DNA of 63,969 bases from the NCBI GenBank assembly GCA_938011325.1, contig CALLUD010000028.1:1-63969 (forward strand). Reading direction: 5' to 3'. Under the pieces are notes generated by a model. The model was not told where the DNA came from. It searched no databases and saw nothing but the letters and a program-made list of their open reading frames with translations. Positions 49,260-58,644 of this stretch are shown here, piece by piece; the first letter of the stretch is position 1, and every line of letters begins with the position of its first letter. The position numbers were made by a program, and so were the translations under genes. Source of the stretch: an uncultured Spartobacteria bacterium. Its GTDB lineage: Bacteria > Verrucomicrobiota > Verrucomicrobiia > Chthoniobacterales > JAATET01.

Positions 49260-51461
49260 CTACAGGAGATGCATCGCATCCACGTCCACCGCAACCCGTA
49301 TCTCCTGTGGCATGGTGAGCTTCGCAAGCACCGCACTGATGCATCGACTGATTCGCAGCGCACTGGGTCCGCGGACGCTCAAATGATAGCGATAATCATC
49401 CTTCACCTTCGCGAGAGGAGCCGGAGCGGCTTCACCGATCTGCAAATCCTCTCCTCCGGCCTCGCGCAGCCTCCGGGCGATGGTCTGCGCGGTCAGTTCG
49501 GTGCGCTCCATGTGCGGCCCGCGCACGGTAATCAAAACAAACCGCAAAAACGGCGGATGCCCGAAGGCCTTGCGAAACTGCGATTCGTATTCCCAATACC
49601 CCGGAAAATCGTGATGCCGGGCGTGCTGGATCGCCGGATGCGCCGGCGTGAACGTCTGCACCAGCACCTCGCCCTCCGCCTCGCCACGGCCCGCACGACC
49701 TGCGACCTGCGTGAGCAATTGGAATGTGCGCTCCCCGGCCCGGAAATCCGCCATGTGGAGACCGACGTCCGCATTCACGATGCCTACGAGCGTGACATTC
49801 GGGAAATGCAGGCCCTTGGCGATCATCTGCGTGCCCACAAGGATGTCGATTTTCTTGTCGCGAAAACGGTCCAGTGTTTCGCGATAACTGCCCTTCCGCG
49901 TCATGGAGTCGGCATCCATTCGCGCCACTCGCGCGTTGGGAAACACCTTTCTCACGGCCTCCTCGACCTTCTGGGTGCCGAACCCCGCGTGGCGAATCCC
50001 CGGATCGGAGCACTCCGGGCATTTCCGCGGTGCACGCTCGGAGTGACCGCATAAGTGACAGCGAATCCGCTCGTCATCGCGATGGTAGGTGAGCGCCACG
50101 CTGCAGTGCGGACACTGCGCCACATGGCCGCACACCTGGCAGAGCAATGCCGACGAATAGCCGCGCCGATTGAGAAACAGGATCGTCTGCTGACCGGCTT
50201 GCAATCGCCGGTCGATGGCCGCGCAAAGCATCGCCGACAACACCTGCGGCTGGCCCTTCTGGCGGTTTTGCAATCGAAGATCGACGACACGAATCAGCGG
50301 CATCCCGCGATCGTCGATGCGCGACGGCATCTCGATGAGCCGGTATTTTCCGATCTGGCAGTTGTGGTAGCTTTCCAGCGACGGCGTCGCGCTGCCGAGC
50401 AGCACCGCGCATTTTTCGAGATGGCCGCGATAGACCGCCACGTCGCGCGCGTGATACCGTGGCGCATCCTCCTGTTTGTAGGAGCTCTCGTGCTCCTCAT
50501 CGACGACGATCAACCCGAGGTTCTGCAGCGGCGCAAAGATCGCACTGCGCGCGCCGATGACGATGCGCGCTCCACCCGTATGAATCTTGTGCCATTCATC
50601 GTGCCGCTCGCCCTCGGAGAGGTGACTGTGAAGCACGGCCACCTGATCCTGCATCTCGGCAAAGCGCGACTTGAACCGCTCCACGGTCTGCGGCGTCAGT
50701 GAGATCTCCGGCACCAGCACGAGGGCGGATTTGCCGGCCTGCAGCGCGTGTCGCATGCCTTGCAGATACACCTCCGTCTTCCCGCTTCCCGTCACTCCAT
50801 GGAGAAGGATCGGCTTCGCACGCTCGGGGTCATCAATTGCCTCGCAGAGCACCTGCAGCGCGATCGCCTGCTCGCGATTTAACGGGAGATCCTGGGATGC
50901 GAGATATTTCCCTTCCGACGCACGCTCCACTCGGCGCAGCGCAATGCGCACCAATCCGCGCTTCTCGAGTGCTTTCGCGGAAGCTCGCAAGGGCCCCAGA
51001 TCCGCAAGCTCAATCGGCTCCGCCGCCTTTTCCAATCGGTGCACGACGTCGAGCTGACGCGGCGCCCGGCGATCCAGCTCCGCCTTGATGGCCTCGGAAA
51101 CCGGCCCGGCAAGCTCCACAAAAAGCTGTTCCTTGTGCGCGACCTCCGCCTTGCGGATGACCACTGGAAGAACACTGCGGAGCGCAACCTCCTTCGGGCA
51201 GCAGTAGTAGTCGGCCATCCACAGCCCGAGTCGCATCAATGTCGGCCGAACCAGGGCTTCGTCGCCCACCACTTCCGCGATGTCACGCACGCCCCTCGCC
51301 GCGGTTTCCTCCAGCACCTCGATGACCGTCGCGAGCACGATGCGCGTCCTCACCGGCACACGCACGCGCGATCCGGGGGCCACCCGCGACTCAAGCTCGG
51401 GCGGCACGCGGTAATCCAGCGGCTTTCCCATGGATTGATCGAGAAGCACGCGCGCGAACAT
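49260..51461 (-). CDS. priA: Primosomal protein N' (replication restart helicase)
   Basis: The 733-residue helicase restarts stalled replication forks. It has an N-terminal DNA-binding part (MFARVLLDQSMGKPLDYRVP), Walker A HGVTGSGKTE, the DEEH box IVVDEEHESSYKQ, eight zinc Cys (CQVCGHVAQCPHC, RCHLCG, KCPEC) and the motif GTQMIAKGLHFPNVTLVGIV. ATG at 51461 gives the PriA-like N-terminus; an upstream ATG at 51497 adds 12 residues. The AsmA-like gene begins 54 bases downstream. Confidence 0.93.
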   Translation of the reverse strand: MFARVLLDQSMGKPLDYRVPPELESRVAPGSRVRVPVRTRIVLATVIEVLEETAARGVRDIAEVVGDEALVRPTLMRLGLWMADYYCCPKEVALRSVLPVVIRKAEVAHKEQLFVELAGPVSEAIKAELDRRAPRQLDVVHRLEKAAEPIELADLGPLRASAKALEKRGLVRIALRRVERASEGKYLASQDLPLNREQAIALQVLCEAIDDPERAKPILLHGVTGSGKTEVYLQGMRHALQAGKSALVLVPEISLTPQTVERFKSRFAEMQDQVAVLHSHLSEGERHDEWHKIHTGGARIVIGARSAIFAPLQNLGLIVVDEEHESSYKQEDAPRYHARDVAVYRGHLEKCAVLLGSATPSLESYHNCQIGKYRLIEMPSRIDDRGMPLIRVVDLRLQNRQKGQPQVLSAMLCAAIDRRLQAGQQTILFLNRRGYSSALLCQVCGHVAQCPHCSVALTYHRDDERIRCHLCGHSERAPRKCPECSDPGIRHAGFGTQKVEEAVRKVFPNARVARMDADSMTRKGSYRETLDRFRDKKIDILVGTQMIAKGLHFPNVTLVGIVNADVGLHMADFRAGERTFQLLTQVAGRAGRGEAEGEVLVQTFTPAHPAIQHARHHDFPGYWEYESQFRKAFGHPPFLRFVLITVRGPHMERTELTAQTIARRLREAGGEDLQIGEAAPAPLAKVKDDYRYHLSVRGPSALRISRCISAVLAKLTMPQEIRVAVDVDAMHLL

Positions 51462-51513
51462 CGCCTCGTGATAGCAGATCGCGTTTGTCGATGGCATCGA
51501 TTACGTTGCGCGG

Positions 51514-51978
51514 ATGAAGCGCCTGCCAGTCATCGCCGGGATCGTCGCCATCGCCGCCGTCGTCGCGCTGTGCTGGCATTGGATGCCGGCCCGGCAGGTG
51601 CGACTGCACCAGCGCGATTTCCTTCGCGCCATTGAAGACCGGGACTGGCCGCGCGTCTCCGGGTTCATTGCCCCGGATTTTCAGGATGGCTGGGGCCACA
51701 ACCGCGAGACGGTGATGAGCACGCTGCCCGATGCCTTTCGCGACTTTCTCGCGTGCGGCCTCCTTGCGGAGGAAACCGCCATCGGCCGCGAGAACCGGAA
51801 CCTGATCCTCTTCGAGAAAATTCGCGTCGTCGGCTCCGGCGGACCGATCGCACAATACATGATGAGCGAGTCGGAACGGCTGACCCAGCCATTCGCCTTC
51901 TCGTGGCGTCAGGCGAGCTGGAAGCCGTGGCACTGGAAGCTGGTCTCGGTCGCGCAACCGGAATTGACCGGACTCTAG
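51514..51978 (+). CDS. Membrane-anchored hypothetical protein, NTF2-like
   Basis: The 154-residue protein has one N-terminal membrane helix (VIAGIVAIAAVVALCWHWM) and an extracytoplasmic domain with the helix-strand order of SnoaL/NTF2-like folds (FLRAIEDRDWPRVSGFIAPD, and a Trp-rich end SWKPWHWKLVSVAQ). No catalytic residues are evident. It is divergent from priA, with 52 bases between. Function unknown. Confidence 0.65.
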   Translation: MKRLPVIAGIVAIAAVVALCWHWMPARQVRLHQRDFLRAIEDRDWPRVSGFIAPDFQDGWGHNRETVMSTLPDAFRDFLACGLLAEETAIGRENRNLILFEKIRVVGSGGPIAQYMMSESERLTQPFAFSWRQASWKPWHWKLVSVAQPELTGL

Positions 51979-52017
51979 CGCGTTTCCATCGCGCTGCGGC
52001 GAAGGAACGCCTCCGCC

Positions 52018-53046
52018 TTAGCGCTCCTCGCGATTCGACTCGGCGTGGACTTTCGAGCCTGCGGAATCAATGTTCGCGCGCCCGTCCCGATGGTTGCCCG
52101 AGAACCGGCAATCGATGACCTCCGTGCCACTGGACTGAAGCTCGTTCACCGAAGCCATGCGCAACCCACCGCGATTGCCGATGAATTTGCAATTCACGAA
52201 TCGCACACCGTGCACGCCACGGTCGCTCTCGTCGTGCGCGAGAAAGGCTCCCCAATCCCCCGACGACTCGATCACGCATCGATCGAACACGATGTTTTCG
52301 GAGGCGCGTATGAAAATGCCGACATCGCCATTGTTCCGGATCTCGCAGTCGACGAAGCGGCTGTTCGCGAAATGATTGTCGAGGCTGATTCCCGCGCTGT
52401 GATTTCCCTCCATGCGGCACCCCAGGGTTTCGATGCGGTCGCTGTCGTAGTAGGCAACGCCGTCGAAATAGTTCCCGCTGAAAAGCGAGTTTTTGACACG
52501 CACGCGATCCGATCCCCAGCTCACGACAAGACCGCCGGAGCGATTCGCCCGCACGTGAACGTTCTCGATCAACAGTTCCGAGGTTCGTCGCACATCGATG
52601 CCGTTGTTTCGAATCCACGGTCGCTCATCACCCACCTCGGCGGTTTGCGCCTCCATGTTTCCGTCGACGGTGAGTCCCGATATGCGAATCCGCCGCACAC
52701 GCGCGGACTCCGGCGGCACCTCATCCTGGGAACCAATCGCCACCACCGGTTTGTCGACACGATCGGCGAGCCGGAAAATCGCGCCGCGATCCGCGTTGAG
52801 GAAGACTCCGGAACGCAGAATGCGGAACGTGTCCTCCAGCACATAGGTGCCGGCCTCGATGCGAATCTCGATTTCCGGCGCGTCCGCAAGGACCTCCCCC
52901 GCGGCAGCGGCAGCGGCCCCGCGCAGCGATGCCGCGTCCGACACGACCAGCACGTGCGGTTCCTGCGCGTGCGCTGACACCACAGCTGCAAAGATCGCAG
53001 CCAGCAGGGAGGCCGTCAGCCGCCCCAGACTGCTCGCACCGGACAC
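52018..53046 (-). CDS. Secreted right-handed parallel beta-helix protein
   Basis: The 342-residue protein has a signal peptide (RLTASLLAAIFAAVVSAHAQ) and many 22-25 residue PbH1-type rungs (LLIENVHVRANRSGGLVVSW, IETLGCRMEGNHSAGISLDN, VDCEIRNNGDVGIFIRASEN). It should fold as a right-handed parallel beta-helix in the periplasm or outside the cell. Such proteins bind or cut polysaccharides; no catalytic residues can be named. It lies 8 bases after ilvB on the same strand, probably by chance in one transcript. Confidence 0.85.
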   Translation of the reverse strand: MSGASSLGRLTASLLAAIFAAVVSAHAQEPHVLVVSDAASLRGAAAAAAGEVLADAPEIEIRIEAGTYVLEDTFRILRSGVFLNADRGAIFRLADRVDKPVVAIGSQDEVPPESARVRRIRISGLTVDGNMEAQTAEVGDERPWIRNNGIDVRRTSELLIENVHVRANRSGGLVVSWGSDRVRVKNSLFSGNYFDGVAYYDSDRIETLGCRMEGNHSAGISLDNHFANSRFVDCEIRNNGDVGIFIRASENIVFDRCVIESSGDWGAFLAHDESDRGVHGVRFVNCKFIGNRGGLRMASVNELQSSGTEVIDCRFSGNHRDGRANIDSAGSKVHAESNREER

Positions 53047-53053
53047 TCGAAGC

Positions 53054-54826
53054 TTATTCGGTGATGATGTCCTTGTAGGTCATGCCCGCCGGAATCATCG
53101 GCAGCACGTGCTCGGTGTAGGGCGTCATGACATCCAGCACATACGGCTCCTTCGAGTCGAGAAGGCGCTTGAGAGCCGCGCGGAGGTCCTTCTTGTGGGT
53201 GACACGTTCACACGGCACTCCGAAGCCTTTGCACATCTCCACGTAATCCGGGTAGATGCGCTTCAAATCGCGCGGGTCGCCGAGGAAGGTGTGGCCGCGG
53301 TTGCTTGCGTAGAAGCGGTCCTCCCACTGCACAACCATGCCGAGATGCTGGTTGTTCAGGATGATCGCCTTCGCCGCGATGCCCTCAATGTGCGCCGTGG
53401 CGAGCTCCTGCACGTTCATCAGGAACGAGCCGTCGCCATCGATGTCGATAACCTGCTTGTCCGGGAACGCAACCTTCGCGCCCATGGCGGCCGGATAACC
53501 GAAGCCCATGGCTCCGAGACCCGCCGACGTGATGAGCGTGCGCGGCTTCGTGTAATCGTAAAATTGTGCCGCCCACATCTGGTGCTGGCCCACGCCCGTC
53601 GTGATGATCGCATCGCCCTTGGTCATCTCCGCAAGCAGCTTGATGACATACTGCGGCTGAATGACATCCGGCGTGTCCTTGAAGGTGAGCGGATGCTCCT
53701 TCTTCCAAGCCTGGATCTGCTTATACCACTTCGAGTAGCGGTCGAATTTCTTCGCGCGCTTGAACCCGCTCTTCTCGAGCATCTGGTTCGCGCGGCGCAG
53801 CGCATACTTCACCTCGCTGAGGATCGGCAGCTTGACTGTCTTGTTCTTGTTGAGCTCCGAGTTGTCGATGTCGATGTGGACGATCGTTCCGTGCTCGCAG
53901 AATTTCTCGACCTTGCCGGTCACGCGGTCGTCGAAGCGCACGCCGATCGCCAGAAGAAGATCCGCCTCGTTCACGGCATTGTTCGCGTAAACCGTGCCGT
54001 GCATGCCGAGCCACTTCAACGAAAGCTCGTGCGTCTCCGGGAAGCCGCCGATGCCCATGAGCGTCGTGGCCACGGGAATCTGCGTGCGCTCGGCGAATTC
54101 AAGCAGCTCCTTGTGCGCGCCGGCGGTGATGATGCCGCCACCGCAGTAAATCATCGGCTGCTTCGCGTTCGCGATGAGGCCGATCATTTCGTTCAAGGCC
54201 ACGTCGTCCGCCTTGTAGTCGGTGCGGTAGCCGCGCAGCTTGATCTCGGTCGGGTAGATCGGCTGGGTCTCGGCGTTTTGGATGTTCTTCGGAATGTCGA
54301 TCAGCACCGGGCCGGGACGACCGGATTGCGCAATGTAAAACGCCTCCTTCACGATGCGCGGGATATCGTTGATATCCATCACGAGGTAGCTGTGCTTCAC
54401 CACCGGAAGCGTCATCCCGAACACATCCGTTTCCTGGAACGCTCCGCGCCCGATCATGTTCTGCGGCACCTGCCCGGTGATCGCCACCAGCGGAACGGAG
54501 TCCATGTAGGCGTCCGCGATACCGGTCAAAAGATTCGTCGCACCGGGACCGGAGGTCGCCATGCAAACACCGGCCTTGCCGGTCGCGCGGCCGTAGGCCT
54601 CCGCCGCAAACACCCCACCCTGCTCGTGCCGCGGCAGAATGGTCCGGATCTTCTTGGACCGCGTCAGCGCCTGGTGGATCGGCATCGATGCACCGCCGGG
54701 GTATGCAAAAATGACCTCCACCCCTTCGCGCTCCAGGCAGCTTACGAGAATGTCCGCACCGTTCATTTTCTTGCCGCGCTCGGGGGCGGCTTTTGCGGAC
54801 GAGCGTTTGGTGGATTTGGTAGCCAT
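53054..54826 (-). CDS. ilvB: Acetolactate synthase, large (catalytic) subunit
   Basis: The 590-residue thiamine diphosphate enzyme starts valine, leucine and isoleucine synthesis. It has the catalytic Glu68 (ILPRHEQGG), ATSGPGATNLLTGIADAYMD, the FAD region and the ThDP motif IDIDGDGSFLMN with NNQHLGMVVQWEDR. A 20-residue Lys/Ala/Ser start (KSTKRSSAKAAPERGKK) precedes the core. The regulatory subunit gene ilvN is not adjacent, which is unusual, and is presumably elsewhere. Confidence 0.94.
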   Translation of the reverse strand: MATKSTKRSSAKAAPERGKKMNGADILVSCLEREGVEVIFAYPGGASMPIHQALTRSKKIRTILPRHEQGGVFAAEAYGRATGKAGVCMATSGPGATNLLTGIADAYMDSVPLVAITGQVPQNMIGRGAFQETDVFGMTLPVVKHSYLVMDINDIPRIVKEAFYIAQSGRPGPVLIDIPKNIQNAETQPIYPTEIKLRGYRTDYKADDVALNEMIGLIANAKQPMIYCGGGIITAGAHKELLEFAERTQIPVATTLMGIGGFPETHELSLKWLGMHGTVYANNAVNEADLLLAIGVRFDDRVTGKVEKFCEHGTIVHIDIDNSELNKNKTVKLPILSEVKYALRRANQMLEKSGFKRAKKFDRYSKWYKQIQAWKKEHPLTFKDTPDVIQPQYVIKLLAEMTKGDAIITTGVGQHQMWAAQFYDYTKPRTLITSAGLGAMGFGYPAAMGAKVAFPDKQVIDIDGDGSFLMNVQELATAHIEGIAAKAIILNNQHLGMVVQWEDRFYASNRGHTFLGDPRDLKRIYPDYVEMCKGFGVPCERVTHKKDLRAALKRLLDSKEPYVLDVMTPYTEHVLPMIPAGMTYKDIITE

Positions 54827-54903
54827 AAGGAACCCAAGATGATCCGCTTTTCAGGCCCGGCAGGCAAGCAGAACCCTTGAAAAGTTCTGCGTCGCCAAAC
54901 CAC

Positions 54904-55083
54904 CTATTCGAAATCGAACAGCGCGCCGCCGGTCAGCGGAGCGGCCTCGCCGGCATCAGGCCCGCTGTTGCCCGTGGTGGCAGGCGCGGACGAAGGGGCG
55001 GGATCCGGCTCCGTGGTGGAACAACCGGTGCTCGCCGCCATGACGGCGGCGGTGACGAGAGGAACGAGCAGACGCGCAATCAT
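54904..55083 (-). CDS. Small lipoprotein (59 aa)
   Basis: The ORF from ATG at 55083 to TAG at 54904 encodes a signal peptide (MIARLLVPLVTAAVMAASTG) with a lipobox cysteine at position 21, then a Pro/Thr/Ser/Ala-rich tail ending TGGALFDFE. There is no folded domain. It fits a small outer-membrane or periplasmic lipoprotein of unknown function. It lies between the ilvB and prolyl oligopeptidase genes on the same strand, 21 bases after the latter. Confidence 0.7.
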   Translation of the reverse strand: MIARLLVPLVTAAVMAASTGCSTTEPDPAPSSAPATTGNSGPDAGEAAPLTGGALFDFE

Positions 55084-55104
55084 TGGGCGACTGAATAGCG
55101 TGAA

Positions 55105-57234
55105 TCAGTCGCCGGCGGAAGTTTTCTCGTCCGCGAAATGGGGAGCCGGCAGTCCCAGCGCTTTCGTGAGGAAGGCATAGGTTGCGGCCGATTCCTTGAT
55201 CGACATCTCGAGCGGCTTTCCGGCGCCGTGGCCCGCGCCGACCTCGTGCCTCAGCAGGTAAACGCCGGGGCCGGCATCCGCCTGCAACGTCGCGACAAAC
55301 TTGAACGCATGTGCCGGCACGACGCGATCGTCGCCATCGGCGGTCAGCACGAGAATGGGCGGGTATTTCGCGCCTTTCTTCACATTGTGCAAAGGACTGT
55401 AGGCACGCAGCCATTCAAACGCCTCCCGGCTCCCGGTCGCGTCGCCGTATTCCGGAATCCAGAACCGCCCCGTTCCAAAGCGCTGGTAGCGCAGCATGTC
55501 CGTCACCGGCACATGCGAGAGCACCGCGCCAAACAGGTCGGGCCTTTGCAACACGACCGCCGCGGTCAGCAGGCCTCCATTGCTCCCGCCCTTGATTGCC
55601 AGCTTCGAGGGCGACGTGACCTTGTCCGCAATGAGGCGCTCAGCCGCCGCGATGAAGTCATCGAAGACATTCTGCTTCTTTTCCAACCGGCCCGCATCGT
55701 GCCACTCCTCGCCATACTCCGCACCGCCGCGCAGATTCGCCACGACATACACGCCTCCCTGTTCGAGCCAGGGAATGATGAAGGAATTGAAACCCGGCTC
55801 GAGATTGATGGAGAACCCGCCGTAGCCATACAGGATCGTGGGATTCTCCCCGTTGCGCGACATGTCCTTGCGGTGTGTGACGAACATCGGCACACGCGTG
55901 CCATCCTTGCTCTCGAAGAACACCTGCTCAGTGATGTAGAGATCGGGATCGAACTTCACCGCGGAGCGGTAAAACTCCGTCAGCTCCCCGTCTGCCAGCG
56001 CGTAGCGGTAGATGATTCCCGGAATCGTGTAACTGCTGAAGGTGAAGAAGAAGTCGTTGTTGTCGCGACGGCCGCTCACTCCACCGACGGATCCCTTGCC
56101 CGGCAGCGGCACCTCCGCGACGACTTTTCCGCTTCGATCGTGAACGCGCAAATTGCTGTGAACATCCTTCGTCGTGGTCACCACGAAGCGGTCGCCAACC
56201 ATCGTGACATCGTCCAACAGCTCGTCCATCTCCGGGATCAACTCCCTCCAATGCTCACGCTGGGGCTGGTTGATATCGACTACGATCAAACGGCTGCGCG
56301 GCGCGGCGTCGTCGGTCACCACGTAGAACATGGGACCTTCATTTGCCACGACCACGAAGCTGGACTCCTCCAGCGGAAACACCTCACGAAAACCACCCTC
56401 ACGACCTGGATCGCCCTCAATCTCGCGAACCCGAATGCCGGTCGCTGGATCCGTCCCCAGCGAGCTGTAGATGAGCAGGTATTTGCCGTCCTCGGTGACG
56501 GCCGGCGCAATGTCGACATCCGGTGTGTCGGGCAGCGAAAGAATCGGTTTGTCCTTCGACTGCGGATCTCCGAGTCGGTGCCAGTAGATCGTTGAGTTCT
56601 GGCGCGCCTCCGGATCGGGGAACTTGTTATACCAGAATCCCGAGTTGTCCGGCGCCCATGCGATCGTGGCAAATCGCATGTCCTTCAGCTCGTCCGACAA
56701 ATCCTTCCCGGTTGCGACGTCGCGCACGTAAATCGTCTGGTTGTCGCTGCCTCCGACGCTCTTTCCGTAGGCAACCAGCGAGCCGTCCTTCGTAAAGGCC
56801 GTCTCCGACAGCGCCACCGTTCCGTCCTTGCTGAACGTGTTGGGATCGATCAGCACCTCGGGTTCGCCATCTTCGCCGCGCTGCTTGTAGACGACATAGT
56901 GCGGCTGGAGCCCGGAGTTTCGCGACGTGATCCACCACTCGCCATAGCGCCCCGGCATCGAGCGGCGCGGGTAGTTCATCAGCTTCCGCAGCCGGTCCTG
57001 ATACGCCTTCTGCACCTCCCCCGGAATCCACGCCTCGGTGAGCGCGTTCTCCTGCTCGACGAATCGTCGCGTCTCCGGCGCGTCGGAATCCTCCAGTCCA
57101 CGAAACGGGTCGGCCACCTTTTCGCCGAAGAAATCGTCCACCACATCGGAAGTCGGAACCTTCGGATAGTCGAGCGAAGTCATTACAGCGGCCGCGAGAA
57201 TTGGGAGAAACACGAGCACGCGGCAGAACAGCAT
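55105..57234 (-). CDS. Prolyl oligopeptidase family serine peptidase (S9A)
   Basis: The 709-residue protein begins with a signal-like helix (MLFCRVLVFLPILAAAVMTS), then the S9A pattern: YPKVPTSDVVDDFFGEKVAD, a beta-propeller with WAPDNSGFWYNKFPD, and the catalytic domain with nucleophile Ser in GGSNGGLL, Asp in TADGDDRVVP and His in GAGHGAGKP. It cuts peptides after proline, probably in the periplasm. ATG at 57234 gives the signal peptide; an earlier in-frame ATG at 57309 overlaps the carbonic anhydrase start. Confidence 0.92.
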   Translation of the reverse strand: MLFCRVLVFLPILAAAVMTSLDYPKVPTSDVVDDFFGEKVADPFRGLEDSDAPETRRFVEQENALTEAWIPGEVQKAYQDRLRKLMNYPRRSMPGRYGEWWITSRNSGLQPHYVVYKQRGEDGEPEVLIDPNTFSKDGTVALSETAFTKDGSLVAYGKSVGGSDNQTIYVRDVATGKDLSDELKDMRFATIAWAPDNSGFWYNKFPDPEARQNSTIYWHRLGDPQSKDKPILSLPDTPDVDIAPAVTEDGKYLLIYSSLGTDPATGIRVREIEGDPGREGGFREVFPLEESSFVVVANEGPMFYVVTDDAAPRSRLIVVDINQPQREHWRELIPEMDELLDDVTMVGDRFVVTTTKDVHSNLRVHDRSGKVVAEVPLPGKGSVGGVSGRRDNNDFFFTFSSYTIPGIIYRYALADGELTEFYRSAVKFDPDLYITEQVFFESKDGTRVPMFVTHRKDMSRNGENPTILYGYGGFSINLEPGFNSFIIPWLEQGGVYVVANLRGGAEYGEEWHDAGRLEKKQNVFDDFIAAAERLIADKVTSPSKLAIKGGSNGGLLTAAVVLQRPDLFGAVLSHVPVTDMLRYQRFGTGRFWIPEYGDATGSREAFEWLRAYSPLHNVKKGAKYPPILVLTADGDDRVVPAHAFKFVATLQADAGPGVYLLRHEVGAGHGAGKPLEMSIKESAATYAFLTKALGLPAPHFADEKTSAGD

Positions 57235-57280
57235 GAACTTTCGGGTCGCACAAGTCCGTGCCGCGTCACTAAAAGCGCTC

Positions 57281-57946
57281 ATGGCACTCGAGCAACTCTT
57301 CGAAAACAACCGTCAATGGGCGGCGGAGATGGTCGCCCATGATCCCGGGTTTTTCGAAACGCTCGCCCGTCAGCAAAAGCCGAAATACCTCTGGATCGGC
57401 TGTGCCGACAGCCGCGTGCCCGCCAACGAAATCATCGGCCTGAAACCCGGTGAGGTCTTCGTGCATCGCAATGTCGCGAACCTCGTGCTTCACACGGATT
57501 TCAACTGCCTCTCCGTCGTCCAGTTCGCCGTCGAGGTGCTCAAGGTCGAGCACATCCTCATCACCGGCCACTACGGCTGCGGCGGCGTGCGCGCCGCGCT
57601 CGAGGAGACCGAACTGGGACTCATCGACAACTGGCTCCACGCGATCGCGCTCCTCGCGAAACGCCATCGCGCCTTTCTCGACACCGCTCCCGATGAATCG
57701 GAACGCGTGGACCGGCTCTGCGAGATCAATGTCATCGACCAGGTCTGGTCGCTCTGCAGCAACTCGCTCATCCGCTCCGCATGGGCACGCGGCCAGAAAC
57801 TGAGCGTTCACGGCTGCGTCTACGGCCTGCGCGACGGCCTCCTGCACGACCTCGGCGTGACCGTTTCCTCAGCGAACGAGATCGAGTCCGTGTGCAGCGA
57901 GGGATTCAAGCGGGTCGCCGATCGCCATCGGTCGAAAAACGCCTGA
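57281..57946 (+). CDS. can: Beta-class carbonic anhydrase
   Basis: The 221-residue zinc enzyme interconverts CO2 and bicarbonate. It has zinc ligands Cys41, His97 and Cys100, the catalytic Asp43-Arg45 pair in CADSRVP, and ITGHYGCGGVRAAL. The sequence is close to the can-type bacterial class. ATG at 57281 gives the standard start (MALEQLFENN). It is divergent from the prolyl oligopeptidase gene and its 3' end overlaps the coaB gene on the other strand by 41 bases. Confidence 0.95.
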   Translation: MALEQLFENNRQWAAEMVAHDPGFFETLARQQKPKYLWIGCADSRVPANEIIGLKPGEVFVHRNVANLVLHTDFNCLSVVQFAVEVLKVEHILITGHYGCGGVRAALEETELGLIDNWLHAIALLAKRHRAFLDTAPDESERVDRLCEINVIDQVWSLCSNSLIRSAWARGQKLSVHGCVYGLRDGLLHDLGVTVSSANEIESVCSEGFKRVADRHRSKNA

Positions 57947-58562
57947 CAAACTCGGCACACAGCGCCGCGGTATCCTCGACGTGGCGCAGCGAGCCATCCG
58001 GCGCAAGCAGGCCGAACCCGTCCCCATAGGCCGCACCGTTCACCACGCAAAGATCGACGCGGGCCTCCGCGATCTGCCGGGCCCCCGCCGCGACCGCGTC
58101 CTCACGCGTGCCGTTCAATTCGTATTTCCACCCGACGATCGTCGCCTTGGGAAAAACCTCGCGCAGGAGCGGCAGAATCTTCCTCGCCGGTTTGAGGGTG
58201 ATCATCAACCCGCCGCTGCGACTCGGAATTTTCGCATCCGTCTGCACGGCACCCGTCGCGTCCGTCACCGTATCCACTTCGTAATCGCAAAGCGCCGCAG
58301 CGTGCAGGACGACATCGGCCGTGCTGGCGAGCTGCAAACGCCCCGCTAGGTCGTCGTTGGTTGAAAACGGCACGCACTTCACCGAAGGCAGCAGCGGAAC
58401 CTGCGTCGTCGCGAGTTCCCCTTTCAGACACAGCACCGAATGCCCTGCCCGCGAAAGCGCGTTCGAGAGTTCCACTCCGAGCCGGCCCGAGGAAAAATTC
58501 GTGATGCGCCGCACCTGGTCGATCGGTGCATGGGCCGGCCCGCAGGTGACAATCACACGCAT
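57906..58562 (-). CDS. coaB: Phosphopantothenate-cysteine ligase, stand-alone CoaB
   Basis: The 218-residue protein makes 4'-phosphopantothenoylcysteine in coenzyme A synthesis. It has the CoaB start RVIVTCGPAHAPIDQVRRIT with NFSSGRLG, the dimer and nucleotide segments (HAAALCDYEV) and the active-site lysine motif LKPARKILPLLRE. It contains no flavin CoaC domain, so it differs from the common fused Dfp. The gene for CoaC is not in the window. It overlaps the 3' end of the carbonic anhydrase gene. Confidence 0.88.
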   Translation of the reverse strand: MRVIVTCGPAHAPIDQVRRITNFSSGRLGVELSNALSRAGHSVLCLKGELATTQVPLLPSVKCVPFSTNDDLAGRLQLASTADVVLHAAALCDYEVDTVTDATGAVQTDAKIPSRSGGLMITLKPARKILPLLREVFPKATIVGWKYELNGTREDAVAAGARQIAEARVDLCVVNGAAYGDGFGLLAPDGSLRHVEDTAALCAEFVRRFSTDGDRRPA

Positions 58563-58644
58563 TCCCGCCTCATACTGCAGCAGAGCGGATTTTCAAAGCA
58601 TCCATCCCGCCGGGCGGGCACGGCACCCCGGAGCGGAATCCCCG

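Noticed and set aside
52847..54880. A 677-residue plus-strand ORF
   Set aside because: It is antisense to ilvB and to part of the beta-helix gene, with shadow composition; the minus-strand genes have clear catalytic motifs.
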